From the NCBI GenBank assembly GCA_045646465.1, contig JAZRKT010000019.1:1-15370 (forward strand): a DNA stretch of 15,370 nt, read 5' to 3'. This DNA comes from UMGS1387 sp045646465 (GTDB lineage: Bacteria; Bacillota; Clostridia; Oscillospirales; CAG-382). A program made the translations under genes and the position numbers. Shown here one piece after another: positions 6,462 through 14,053 of this stretch; within the stretch, counting starts at the first letter, position 1, and each line of letters begins with the position of its first letter. The notes beneath the pieces are model-generated. The model saw only the letters and a program-made list of their open reading frames with translations. It ran no database searches and was not told the origin of the DNA.

Positions 6462-8222
6462 ATGAAAAGGATAAATAAATTTTGTATTATCACTGTTAAA
6501 ATGGCAGGATTCAAGAAGTTTAAGGATGAAGCGATTCTTGATTTTGACCGCTTTACCTGTATATCAGGCGGAAACGGTCAGGGCAAAAGTACAATAGCAG
6601 ATGCCATTGCATACGCTTTCTGCGGCACACCATTCTGGGGAGAAAAGAGCTGTGACAGGCTTCTCAACTCGGAAAGCCGTGAAATGTATGTAGAAGTACA
6701 GTTTGTAGATGAAAACGGCGAGATACACACCCTTTCAAGAAGACGAAGCGGCAGTAATACAACTATTGTCTTTGACACGATGAATATCCGTCAGACAGAT
6801 GTTGTAGAGCTGTTTGCAGAAAAGGATATATTCCTTTCGCTTCTTAACCCCATATACTTCATCGAGAAGATTGCCGAGGACGGCAGAGAGTTTTTACAGA
6901 AGCTTGTCCCGGTGGTGGAGCAAAAGGATGTACTTGCACAAATGAGTGAAAGCACCCGTACACTCCTTGAGGGTGAAAGTCTCCTAGATCCCGAATACTT
7001 CGCAAAGAAAAGACGTGAGGTATTAAAGGAAATCGAGGAAACAGCAGTTTACCTTGAGGGACAGCGTGATGTACTTCAAAGGCAGTATGACGAAACTGTA
7101 GCAAAGCTTGATGATATTGTTTCTAAAGGAAATGATATTGTCAGCCGTAAGCAGGCTCTTGAAGAAAAGCAGTTCGAAGGAATAGATGTTGAGGCATTAA
7201 AGGCAAAACAAGCCACTATTGCCGAAGCACTTTCTGATGATAAGCGAAAGCGTCTTCTTGAACGGCAGGCAGAAGCTGTGCACAGACAGTATGTTTCCAA
7301 ATTCACCGAGGAGATTGCAAAGATCAATGCTGAGATTGCCGCACTTTCGGCACAGTGTCAGAAGATAATTGCAAGAGCCAAAGGTGTTAAGATTGGAGAT
7401 ACTTGTCCAACCTGTCATACGGTTGTAACAGAGGAAAACTGCAGGACTATCGCTATGGGCTTAAAGGCTGAGTACGACGATATTCGTGCCAAAGGTCAGA
7501 GTGCTGTGTCGGCAAGAGACGAGCTTGTGGCACTTGATAAAAAGAGTGCTGAAAAGTTCGAGGAATTCAGACAGGCAGACCTTGCAAGAATTGAAGCAGA
7601 CCTTGTGGCTCTCGGCAGTGCTGACGTTACCGAAATTGCAATGCTTGAGGACAGAATCAAGTACGGAAATCTATCTCCCGAAGAATATGCACAGCTTAAA
7701 GAACTTATTAAGCAGGCTGAAGCCTATGCAAATGAAGTAAAGGTGCTTTACGAAGCAAATGATATACCCGAAAAGATAAAGGCGATAAACAAACAGCTTG
7801 AGGAATGTGCAACAAAGAAGGAAGAGCTTTCAAGACTCATTGCCGCTGTGGGTGAATACTCGGCAAAGAAAGCGGAGATAACCCTGCAGAGCTTACAGAT
7901 GAACCGTGCGTCCATCAAGCTCTTTGACGTTGTTAAATCTACAGGTGAAGTTAAAAACACCTTCCGTTTCACTTATGACGGCAAGGACTACCGCTGGTTG
8001 TCTACTTCCGAGAAAATCAAGGCAGGACTTGAAGTATCGGCACTGCTCGAAAGACTTACGGGGCTTGTTTACCCGAAGTACATAGACAATGCCGAATGCA
8101 TTACCACCAAGCTTGATCCCGTAAACGGTCAGGTTATTCTTGCTTATGCAAGAAACGTGGCTCTCACGGCAACCTATCCGTTAAGACAGAGAGCACAGGC
8201 ACAGGAAAAGGTGGCAGCGTGA
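6462..8222 (+). CDS. SbcC/Rad50-like AAA ATPase with zinc-hook cysteines
   Basis: A P-loop ATPase of the SMC/Rad50 type. GGNGQGKST (36-44) is the Walker A motif after an N-terminal strand that resembles RecF/SbcC (GFKKFKD-x-x-ILDFD). Two coiled-coil arms (about 180-305 and 345-475) flank C315-P-T-C318, the zinc-hook motif. The C-terminal half has STSEKIKAGLE, in the place of an ABC-type signature helix, and YIDNAE (540-545), a Walker B-like strand. At 586 residues it is much shorter than SbcC (about 1,000). No SbcD nuclease gene is in the window. GAGGTG lies just upstream of the ATG. It ends in KVAA. It probably handles DNA ends together with the annealing protein. Confidence 0.85.
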   Translation: MKRINKFCIITVKMAGFKKFKDEAILDFDRFTCISGGNGQGKSTIADAIAYAFCGTPFWGEKSCDRLLNSESREMYVEVQFVDENGEIHTLSRRRSGSNTTIVFDTMNIRQTDVVELFAEKDIFLSLLNPIYFIEKIAEDGREFLQKLVPVVEQKDVLAQMSESTRTLLEGESLLDPEYFAKKRREVLKEIEETAVYLEGQRDVLQRQYDETVAKLDDIVSKGNDIVSRKQALEEKQFEGIDVEALKAKQATIAEALSDDKRKRLLERQAEAVHRQYVSKFTEEIAKINAEIAALSAQCQKIIARAKGVKIGDTCPTCHTVVTEENCRTIAMGLKAEYDDIRAKGQSAVSARDELVALDKKSAEKFEEFRQADLARIEADLVALGSADVTEIAMLEDRIKYGNLSPEEYAQLKELIKQAEAYANEVKVLYEANDIPEKIKAINKQLEECATKKEELSRLIAAVGEYSAKKAEITLQSLQMNRASIKLFDVVKSTGEVKNTFRFTYDGKDYRWLSTSEKIKAGLEVSALLERLTGLVYPKYIDNAECITTKLDPVNGQVILAYARNVALTATYPLRQRAQAQEKVAA

Positions 8223-8265
8223 AAACTAACTTTCTTCTAATTCGAACTTTAGTGATTTCACGCCT

Positions 8266-8286
8266 GAAAAATCCGTTGGATTTTTC
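8266..8286 (+). other. 9-bp perfect hairpin between ATPase and primase genes
   Basis: GAAAAATCC (8266-8274) and GGATTTTTC (8278-8286) form a perfect stem with a 3-base loop in the 88-base gap before the primase. The T run lies inside the stem, with no T tail after it, so it is a poor terminator. It may be an RNA processing or stabilising hairpin, or a weak attenuator reducing primase expression. Confidence 0.55.
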
Positions 8287-8310
8287 CCAACCTTTGAATA
8301 GGAGGGTAAT

Positions 8311-9396
8311 ATGAACACTTTCAAGTACGATAGCTTTGATATTGTGGAAGTTGCGGAAAAGTGCGGTATATACTTTCACCCCATACAGAGAAACGACGTA
8401 GAGCTTAAAGCCTTGTGTCCCTTCTGCAGCGATACAAAGTACCATTTGGGACTTAATCGGCAGAAAGACAGGTTCAACTGTTTTAAGTGCAAGGCTAAAG
8501 GTAACAGTGTATCTTTATTTGCACAGATGAACGGTATATCAAACAAAGAGGCATACACCATACTCAAAAGCAAACAGGAAACGCTTGAAACCAAGACTCT
8601 GTACTTTCGTGTTGAGGAAGAAACTCCCATCCGTTCTATTGAGGAAAGACACGATATTTACTATGAGTTTTTAAGTCTACTTCGCTTAAACCGAAATCAT
8701 CTTATGAATCTTGAGAACAGAGGACTTAACTTCGGACATATACATCAGTTTATGTACCGCAGTATTCCTACGGACAATGTATTCAGACGAGAGGTGCTTG
8801 AAGCACTTGCATCAAAGTACAATATGGTCGGTATTCCGGGGTTCTGGTACGATGATAAGGGCGACCTTCAGATGTTCTACAAAAAGCTCGGCGGCATATT
8901 TATCCCCGTGTGTGATAAGGACGGCTACATTCAGGGCTTACAGATGAGACTTGATGTGCCGCCCGGTTCCGATGAAAAGAAGTTTCGCTGGTTCTCCAGC
9001 AAGCATTTCAAGGACGGAACGGGTGCAAGGTCCTGGATACACGTTGTGGGAGATACTACCGCAAGAGAAGCGTGTTTGACTGAGGGAGCGATGAAGGCGG
9101 ACGTGACAAGTGTACTTTCTGACGGCAGACTTTTTATTGCAGTTCCGGGAGTAAACGCCATTGAGTATTTACCGAATACGCTTCGTGAGCTTGGCATTAC
9201 AAAGGTATATGAAGCCTTTGATATGGATAAGCGTTCAAAGCCGGAGGTAAAGCAGGCGTTAATTACTCTTCGCAACACCTTAAGCGATATGGGAGTTGAG
9301 TGCGTCAGCTGTTCGTGGAATCCGAAATACAAGGGTATGGATGATTACATCCTTGCTAAAACAATGAGTATGCAGCAGGTACCCCTTGCTGCGTGA
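8311..9396 (+). CDS. CHC2 zinc-finger and TOPRIM-like DNA primase
   Basis: The N-terminal zinc finger is C36-P-F-C39 and C57-F-K-C60, the CHC2-type ribbon of DnaG-like primases in a CxxC/CxxC variant. A TOPRIM-like region follows, with E258 in LTEGAMKAD and D304-x-D306 in AFDMDK giving the metal-binding acids. KGMDDYI (near 341-347) is a late signature of plasmid and phage TOPRIM proteins such as the DUF3854 group. At 361 residues there is no helicase domain and little room for the full RNA polymerase basket of DnaG, so it may need a partner. AGGAGGG precedes the ATG. It ends PLAA. It likely initiates replication or lays primers on transferred single strands. Confidence 0.82.
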   Translation: MNTFKYDSFDIVEVAEKCGIYFHPIQRNDVELKALCPFCSDTKYHLGLNRQKDRFNCFKCKAKGNSVSLFAQMNGISNKEAYTILKSKQETLETKTLYFRVEEETPIRSIEERHDIYYEFLSLLRLNRNHLMNLENRGLNFGHIHQFMYRSIPTDNVFRREVLEALASKYNMVGIPGFWYDDKGDLQMFYKKLGGIFIPVCDKDGYIQGLQMRLDVPPGSDEKKFRWFSSKHFKDGTGARSWIHVVGDTTAREACLTEGAMKADVTSVLSDGRLFIAVPGVNAIEYLPNTLRELGITKVYEAFDMDKRSKPEVKQALITLRNTLSDMGVECVSCSWNPKYKGMDDYILAKTMSMQQVPLAA

Positions 9397-9413
9397 TAAG
9401 GAGATAAAACGAT

Positions 9414-10418
9414 ATGAATAATACAATGAATCAGTTTATGGCTATACACACAGACGATGAAAAAAACGGCGACATTCTCGGCAAGTATATGTACTATTCC
9501 TTGCCGAAGCTTATCATCAAAGCGGAGCGTGTCCGTGAGATTTGTGAGCAGATTGGCTTTCCCGTAACGGTAAACGAGAACATTTCGGTAACAGACGCTT
9601 TCAGAAGTGCCACGGGCGAGATACACGACAGAATTGAAGAGCCTTATGGTTCGGAGATCAAAGTCTGCCGTATCTACTGCCGTGACAACAAGAGAGTTGG
9701 AGCCGACGTGCTTTCCCGTGAGCTTGTAGAGGAAACCCTGTATGAAACTACAAACACATACAGAAAGCTTGCAAATATCACTCTTGACAAGTCCTCCGGT
9801 GAGATGGTGTTATCGGATGTTGACTATTCCTCCGACAGAAATATCCTCGGTTACTTTGAACAGGCTGAAAGACTTTTTAAGCTTTATCAGGACTGTATCG
9901 GCAACCGCAGTATTGAGACTATGGCAGAAAAGTACATTACCGATATGCACGCAATAAGCATCTCGGCAAGAGGTCATCACTACTTTATCCCAAAGGCGTA
10001 TATGCACGGCATATCACTCCTTGAGGACTTTATGGAGCTTATAGGAAATGAAAATCTCTTTACCTATTCTACGGGCAGAGATTCAAAGTACATAAGCATC
10101 AATTCCATGTATGTAGCGGATGATGCAAAGCAGAGAGGAAAAATGTCCCGTGAGTTTTATCAAGATATGGGAAGAGAGATTGCGGAATATCAAAGCCGTA
10201 TTCTTCGCCTCATTCAAAGCGGCAACAGCAGTCAGAAAATTCTTGACCGTTGGGAATTAAAGATTCAAGCCCTTGAAGCTAAAAAGCGTGAATACGAGGA
10301 TATTCTGAAGCAGGATTTATCTGGAGTAGACGAAGAATTTACAATGCTTCGTGATATGTGCAACCAGTTCAAGATGAGCGTTCGCAGATCACAGGTATTC
10401 GGAGCTGCCGCCGCATAA
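9414..10418 (+). CDS. Conserved-looking 334-residue protein after the primase, unknown function
   Basis: An ORF 17 bases after the primase stop with AAGGAG before the ATG. The first 230 residues are a mixed fold with no obvious catalytic signature. A Gly-His-His (RGHHYFIPKAYMHG, near 182-195) is the most distinctive spot. Residues about 240-310 look like a coiled coil (repeated Glu/Lys/Leu: IQALEAKKREYEDIL). The end is GAAAA. Proteins of this size following a primase are common in phage and conjugative replication modules, but I cannot assign a family with confidence. A role in replication is inferred from position only. Confidence 0.72.
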   Translation: MNNTMNQFMAIHTDDEKNGDILGKYMYYSLPKLIIKAERVREICEQIGFPVTVNENISVTDAFRSATGEIHDRIEEPYGSEIKVCRIYCRDNKRVGADVLSRELVEETLYETTNTYRKLANITLDKSSGEMVLSDVDYSSDRNILGYFEQAERLFKLYQDCIGNRSIETMAEKYITDMHAISISARGHHYFIPKAYMHGISLLEDFMELIGNENLFTYSTGRDSKYISINSMYVADDAKQRGKMSREFYQDMGREIAEYQSRILRLIQSGNSSQKILDRWELKIQALEAKKREYEDILKQDLSGVDEEFTMLRDMCNQFKMSVRRSQVFGAAAA

Positions 10419-10439
10419 ATCTTCTCTTAAAGAAAAACG

Positions 10440-10466
10440 GAGGGTGCAGATCTTTTCTGCATCCTC
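10440..10466 (+). other. 10-bp stem-loop before a small gene
   Basis: GAGGGTGCAG (10440-10449) pairs with CTGCATCCTC (10457-10466), ten pairs including one G-T, around a 7-base loop. No T run follows, so it is not a standard terminator. It lies 20 bases before the ATG at 10487. A second ribosome binding site (GGAGG, 10477-10481) is placed just after it, so it may control that gene's translation or protect processed mRNA. Confidence 0.55.
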
Positions 10467-10486
10467 TGCCTATATCGGAGGTGTAT

Positions 10487-10798
10487 ATGAAAGGTACTAT
10501 GCAGATAAGCAAGCTGAAGAAAAAGGCTGCTTACTACTATGTAAAGGATTACGACGAAAAGTGCGGTGGAGATTTTGTCTTCTTCATCGAACCGTTTCCC
10601 GGCACAGAAGACGATTACTTTTACTATGTAAGACGGCTTGATAACGGAAAGATAGAAATTGAGGGCGAAGGATATATAACAACCAAAGAACATCTTGCCT
10701 CACACATACAAAGTGCGAAAAAGACACTCTACGGTCGTAGCCCCGCGTACTATTGGCGTAATGACAAAAACGAAGTAATAGAAAAAACATATTATTGA
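10487..10798 (+). CDS. Hypothetical 103-residue aromatic-rich protein
   Basis: I start at ATG 10487 because GGAGG (10477-10481) sits 5 bases upstream. A longer reading frame back to 10358 would run across the hairpin and the previous gene's end. The protein is rich in Tyr and charged residues, with a beta-like middle (YYVRRLDNGKIEIEGEG) and a basic C-terminal part. No motif recognised. It overlaps no neighbour and is followed 14 bases later by another small gene. Confidence 0.65.
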   Translation: MKGTMQISKLKKKAAYYYVKDYDEKCGGDFVFFIEPFPGTEDDYFYYVRRLDNGKIEIEGEGYITTKEHLASHIQSAKKTLYGRSPAYYWRNDKNEVIEKTYY

Positions 10799-10812
10799 AA
10801 GGACTAAAAACT

Positions 10813-11391
10813 ATGGATACAAAAATTCGACCTGTTGGCAGAATAGATTATCTCGATACAAAGGGAAACGTCGGAGAAAGGTTTTATTGTTTTAACGAAG
10901 AGGACTTTCTCAGAACTGTAAAAGAAGACAATTACCACGGTGTTCCGATGGTTGTCAATGTTTACAGCGATAAGAACGGTAAGACACTTCCACTTGACTT
11001 TGTACTGGGTTTCGATCCGCCCGTGCAGGGTTTTCACATCATTGATTACAACGATATGGAAAAGGTATTTGTCGAGCCGAGATGTAAGGTATATTCACTT
11101 ACCGAGCATTGGTCAAACGACGGTGAAAACGGAATGTCAACACAGCTCTTTCTTGACAAGGACGATGCTGCAAGAGAGTTTAATACACAGCTTGCAACAG
11201 AAAAGAAAAGCGGTCTTATTGCAGACTGGCTGAATAATCCCGAGCTTGTGATTGATGCCTCAATGTCAGAATACGAATGTTACATTGACGGAAGACACAG
11301 CGAGTATCACTATTCCATAAGAATTGAGGAAAAAGAATTACATTTAGGAGGACAAAAGCTTGTTAAAGGTACGGACCGTCTTGCAGCATAG
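10813..11391 (+). CDS. Hypothetical 192-residue protein ending in LAA
   Basis: The frame is open from a TTG at 10795, but ATG 10813 with GAAAGGA (10797-10803) upstream is the more natural start. The N-terminal part (VGRIDYLDTKGNVGERFYC) is like small beta-rich domains often found in conjugative-element accessory proteins. The middle holds PLDFVLGFDPP. I do not recognise a family. The C-terminus is DRLAA, one of the Ala-Ala endings noted in the findings. Confidence 0.68.
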   Translation: MDTKIRPVGRIDYLDTKGNVGERFYCFNEEDFLRTVKEDNYHGVPMVVNVYSDKNGKTLPLDFVLGFDPPVQGFHIIDYNDMEKVFVEPRCKVYSLTEHWSNDGENGMSTQLFLDKDDAAREFNTQLATEKKSGLIADWLNNPELVIDASMSEYECYIDGRHSEYHYSIRIEEKELHLGGQKLVKGTDRLAA

Positions 11392-11415
11392 TGCGGTAAC
11401 GGAGGAGGTCTCATA

Positions 11416-11703
11416 ATGAAATACTTATTAAAAGACTTACTTACATTCCGAACCGGACGCATTGTTAATATGACGGTCTGGGACTCCTTTGACGGTAAGG
11501 TAAAAATCATAAAAAACAGGTGTTACAAATGGCTGATTGAAGTAATTGACGTCAGTATGTGTTATTCGTGTCAAAGACAACTTAAGCCCGGAGAAAGAAT
11601 GTGGGTTTATCGCAAAGAGTTGTTCAGAGATGAAGGCAAATACAAACCAAAGCATAGAAAGAAGAAAAATACTTCTTTTGATGACGAAGATCTGCCGTTT
11701 TGA
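11416..11703 (+). CDS. Small CxxC protein with an SSB-like acidic C-terminal tip
   Basis: A 95-residue protein with a strong ribosome binding site (GGAGGAGG before ATG). It has a basic beta-rich N-terminal half, C49-Y-S-C52, and a basic segment (KPKHRKKK) followed by SFDDEDLPF at the very end. That ending is nearly the conserved tip of bacterial single-strand binding proteins (for example DDDIPF or DDDLPF), which docks primase, RecO, PriA, exonucleases and other partners. It has no recognisable OB-fold of SSB size. It may be a minimal single-strand DNA binder or an adaptor that competes for SSB partners. Function is inferred from the tip and the replication setting. Confidence 0.7.
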   Translation: MKYLLKDLLTFRTGRIVNMTVWDSFDGKVKIIKNRCYKWLIEVIDVSMCYSCQRQLKPGERMWVYRKELFRDEGKYKPKHRKKKNTSFDDEDLPF

Positions 11704-11721
11704 CATTACAAGGAGGCAAAT

Positions 11722-11934
11722 ATGAGAAACTATTCTCTTAAAACACTTGAGAAAATGCGTGAGAAAGCATACGAAAAGTATTGCAAAGAAACAGTAAAGC
11801 CCCACGGAAATTGGGGCGATGGAATGCGGCTGTCAAAGCTTCCGTCTCTTTCGGCTTGGGAAAAAGCACGAACGAGGCTTGCGGAGCTTGACGAAGCAAT
11901 TGCTAAAAAGAAAGCGGAGGAGAAAAATGGCTGA
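11722..11934 (+). CDS. Hypothetical 70-residue basic helical protein
   Basis: CAAGGAGG lies 6 bases before the ATG. The protein is Lys/Arg/Glu-rich and predicted mostly helical, with a Gly-rich turn (PHGNWGDGMR) near 32-41. Its final 8 bases overlap the next gene, whose ribosome binding site lies inside it. No family recognised. Confidence 0.65.
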   Translation: MRNYSLKTLEKMREKAYEKYCKETVKPHGNWGDGMRLSKLPSLSAWEKARTRLAELDEAIAKKKAEEKNG

Positions 11935-12460
11935 AAACAACAAAGATTTTACTTGTTACTACATAGGGCAGAAATATGACAAGGTCATGCCCGGCGACGG
12001 AGCTGTATTTGAGCTTGGCGGTGACAATGGGTTCATAAATATTGGATTTACGAATATGACCGACGAAGAAATTGCCGCAATTCACAACGGCAAGCTGGAT
12101 ATTCATTTGAGCGTCATCGAAGGACTTGTATTTATTACGGCAAGCTTCGGTGACCAGCTTATACTTGATATGCCTTTCAACGCAGGTCTTTATCCCGAAT
12201 TTAATATTGAAGATCCTGCACCTAATGGTTATACGGTACCGATTATCGCTGTTGATAACAAGGATAATATCATAAGGGCACTTCGTGTCGTAGGTTTTGA
12301 TCCTGAGTTCAGTTCAAAGCTTTATTCCTTTGCAAAAAAGCAGTGGGAAGAAAGAATAGAGAACTTTGACGAAAGGCTTCAAAGCGTATACGACAGATAC
12401 AACCCGAGGGATATTATTAAATTCGCTATTATGAAAAACAACGTGGAGGTCAAAATATGA
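11927..12460 (+). CDS. Hypothetical 177-residue protein
   Basis: The frame is open from 11819, but ATG 11927 has GCGGAGGAG directly upstream (11914-11922) and fits the operon spacing. The first 110 residues are beta-rich with a YYIGQKYD start and a VFELGGDNGFINIGF stretch. The last 50 are helical. I see no catalytic motif. It ends in an ATGA overlap with the next gene, so the two are probably co-translated. Confidence 0.68.
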   Translation: MAENNKDFTCYYIGQKYDKVMPGDGAVFELGGDNGFINIGFTNMTDEEIAAIHNGKLDIHLSVIEGLVFITASFGDQLILDMPFNAGLYPEFNIEDPAPNGYTVPIIAVDNKDNIIRALRVVGFDPEFSSKLYSFAKKQWEERIENFDERLQSVYDRYNPRDIIKFAIMKNNVEVKI

Positions 12461-12780
12461 AAATACAGGAATGCGTTTTTGATAAAATCGAAGATGCTTA
12501 CAACGAGTTCAAAGAGGAAATGCTGAAGAAGGATCCCGAAGAGATTTTCGAGAAGGCTTATAAGATATCCATTATTACGGAAATCTTCGATATACTTTTC
12601 GATTCTTACGAGTTCACACCGCACGAGGCTGAAATCGTACTTGAGTTCAAGGGTAATATTCTTGAACAAGTTTATGATGAATGGCTCAAGAGCGACAACG
12701 GAATCCGCGAGGATGTGGAACAGAGTATCGATAAGACTTTCGTACTTCTTGGGCAGGTGGTTGCACGGTATGCGTCATAA
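12457..12780 (+). CDS. Small acidic helical protein resembling DUF3848
   Basis: 107 residues, mainly acidic helices. The pattern KKDPEEIFEKAYKISI followed by a later VYDEWLKSD and a terminal helix is like DUF3848 proteins, which are frequent in Clostridia conjugative elements and have no assigned function. The start shares ATGA with the previous stop and the end overlaps the ParB-like gene by 11 bases. The family call is from memory of the pattern. Confidence 0.65.
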   Translation: MKIQECVFDKIEDAYNEFKEEMLKKDPEEIFEKAYKISIITEIFDILFDSYEFTPHEAEIVLEFKGNILEQVYDEWLKSDNGIREDVEQSIDKTFVLLGQVVARYAS

Positions 12781-13591
12781 TGAAACTGTAATGCTACCTA
12801 TAAATGAACTTATGGACTTTGAGGCACAGCCCTTTAAGGTGCTTGACGACGACTCTATGTACGAGCTTGCCGAAAGCATCAAGAACGTGGGTGTCCTTGT
12901 TCCAATCATTGTAAGGCAGCAAAATGGAAGATATGAGATTATTTCCGGTCATCGAAGAAAAAGAGCTTGTATCATTGCAGGAATTGATACAATTCCCGCG
13001 ACTGTTATGGAGCTTGACGACGATGAAGCGGCAATAATGCTTGTTGACAGCAATCTACAGCGTGAAAATCTTCTGCCGAGCGAAAAGGCGTATGCTTATA
13101 AGCTCAAGCTTGATGCTATTAAGCATCAGGGAAGCAAAAATGAGTGGGAAGATGATACATTAACGGAAAGTGCTGACTATGTTGGTTTAGACACCAACAA
13201 AAGCGGACGCCAAATTCGTAGATATATCAGATTGACAGAACTCATTTATCCCCTGCTCGACAAGGTAGATGTAAAAATCATACCTGTAATGGCTGGAGCT
13301 GAGATTTCACATCTTAATGTAAAACTTCAAGTTACCTTGAATGACCAAATAGAGTTTTTCGACTGTAAACTTAATATAAAACAAGCGGAGCAGTTAAAAC
13401 GGCTCTATCTAGACGGAGAACTTGATGAACGGACAATAAAAACTATCTTGACTACTCAAGATAAAAATACTATGGTATCTATTGATTGCACCAAGTTGCG
13501 TAAATATTTTCCAAAGCACTATACCGCAAAACAATGCGAAACAGCTATGTGGGAAATACTTGACGACTGGTTTGCAAGACAAAGTGCCTAA
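12770..13591 (+). CDS. ParB/Spo0J-like partition protein
   Basis: The N-terminal ParB/sulfiredoxin-fold domain is clear. MLPINELMDFEAQPFKV (8-24) is the opening strand, SGHRRKRA (59-66) holds the GxRR nucleotide (CTP)-binding motif, and NLQREN (95-100) is the following conserved motif. A helix-turn-helix region (SGRQIRRYIRL, 145-155) and a C-terminal helical dimerisation part follow. ATG 12770 is chosen over the longer frame from 12641 because GGCAGGTGG lies 9 bases upstream and the domain starts right after it. ParB proteins bind parS sites and load as clamps for partition. No ParA is in the window. It overlaps the previous gene by 11 bases and ends the operon at a strong terminator. Confidence 0.9.
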   Translation: MRHNETVMLPINELMDFEAQPFKVLDDDSMYELAESIKNVGVLVPIIVRQQNGRYEIISGHRRKRACIIAGIDTIPATVMELDDDEAAIMLVDSNLQRENLLPSEKAYAYKLKLDAIKHQGSKNEWEDDTLTESADYVGLDTNKSGRQIRRYIRLTELIYPLLDKVDVKIIPVMAGAEISHLNVKLQVTLNDQIEFFDCKLNIKQAEQLKRLYLDGELDERTIKTILTTQDKNTMVSIDCTKLRKYFPKHYTAKQCETAMWEILDDWFARQSA

Positions 13592-13603
13592 CCATTAACA
13601 CGG

Positions 13604-13635
13604 GCAAGCGTTCTGAACGAACGCTTGCTTTTTTT
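13604..13635 (+). terminator. Strong intrinsic terminator after the ParB-like gene
   Basis: GCAAGCGTTC (13604-13613) pairs perfectly with GAACGCTTGC (13619-13628), loop TGAAC, followed by seven T. It closes the long co-directional run of genes from 407 to 13591. Confidence 0.92.
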
Positions 13636-13687
13636 ATTGAAAGGCAAGCATAGTAAAAACCAATAACCATAATTTAATAAAATGTTG

Positions 13688-13716
13688 TTGGCTTATAAAC
13701 AATAATGTGATATAAT
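13688..13716 (+). promoter_or_regulatory. Promoter with extended -10 in the AT-rich spacer
   Basis: TTGGCT (13688-13693), 17-base spacer, then TATAAT (13711-13716) preceded by TG at 13708-13709, so the -10 is perfect and extended. It lies between the ParB terminator and the next hairpin, with no convincing ORF directly after it, so its product is probably RNA. Transcription would begin near 13723. Confidence 0.6.
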
Positions 13717-13722
13717 ATATAA

Positions 13723-13887
13723 AAAGGGTCCTAAAACCACAAGCCTATAAACACCCACAAAAAACGCCCTTGAAAAACCAATTGACAAGGAAGAGAATAT
13801 CGACAAAATTACCACCGAAATAATAGAATAACACAATGTAATCACAAAGTACGGATGGTATGGATAACATACCCACCGTACTTTTTT
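13723..13887 (+). ncRNA. Candidate small RNA of about 165 nt
   Basis: Bounded by the promoter at 13688-13716 and the terminator at 13846-13887. A few short pairings exist at the 5' end (AAGGG/CCCTT; CCTTG/CAAGG), and these are mutually exclusive. The only open stretch is 13751-13828 (26 codons, no good start or ribosome binding site), with coding-like content ending KEENIDKITTEIIE. It could thus be the decayed end of a gene rather than an RNA gene. Confidence 0.4.
13846..13887 (+). terminator. Intrinsic terminator in the spacer
   Basis: AAAGTACGG (13846-13854) pairs with CCGTACTTT (13876-13884). TGGTATG and CATACCCA pair inside with one bulge, and six T follow from 13882. No gene ends just before it, which supports a short transcript from the 13688 promoter. 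Confidence 0.8.
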
Positions 13888-14034
13888 ATATATAAATCTT
13901 GATAAAAAGGAATGGGTTTTTTAATCGCCGGATGCGGCTGAAATAAACATTTTATTGGATTATTATATTACATATTACATTTCTAAATCATTTTGACACC
14001 TCATAATTTCCATAATATCCCTTACAGTTCTAAA
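13888..14034. other. AT-rich spacer without a recognised gene
   Basis: Very AT-rich, with no ORF, strong hairpin or ribosome binding site. A TTGACA at 13993-13998 is a perfect -35 hexamer, but there is no well-spaced -10 after it (the nearest, TAATAT at 14013, leaves only 14 bases). Confidence 0.5.
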
Positions 14035-14053
14035 AATGCTTATGATAGGCATT
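14035..14053. promoter_or_regulatory. Palindromic operator candidate ahead of the XRE regulator
   Basis: AATGCTTATGATAGGCATT is a 19-bp palindrome about a central G, with 8 of 9 pairs matching. Its right end overlaps the -35 box of the promoter for the XRE gene. This is the usual layout for an autorepressor, so the protein at 14102 is the natural candidate to bind it. Confidence 0.55.

Noticed and set aside
5936..6514. 192-codon minus-strand ORF opposite the Rad52-like gene
   Set aside because: Cys/Arg-rich translation generated by the Thr/Pro-rich linker on the other strand. No gene signals.
10358..10486. Longer N-terminus of the 103-residue protein
   Set aside because: Would overlap the end of the previous gene and translate through the 10440-10466 hairpin. 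ATG 10487 has GGAGG at ideal spacing.
12641..12769. Longer N-terminus of the ParB-like protein
   Set aside because: The extra 43 codons run out of frame through the previous gene and show no homology-like content. ATG 12770 has its own ribosome binding site and leads straight into the ParB domain.
13993..13998. Perfect TTGACA as a -35 promoter element
   Set aside because: No -10 hexamer at acceptable spacing. The nearest, at 14013, leaves 14 bases, and a better promoter exists at 14052-14080.
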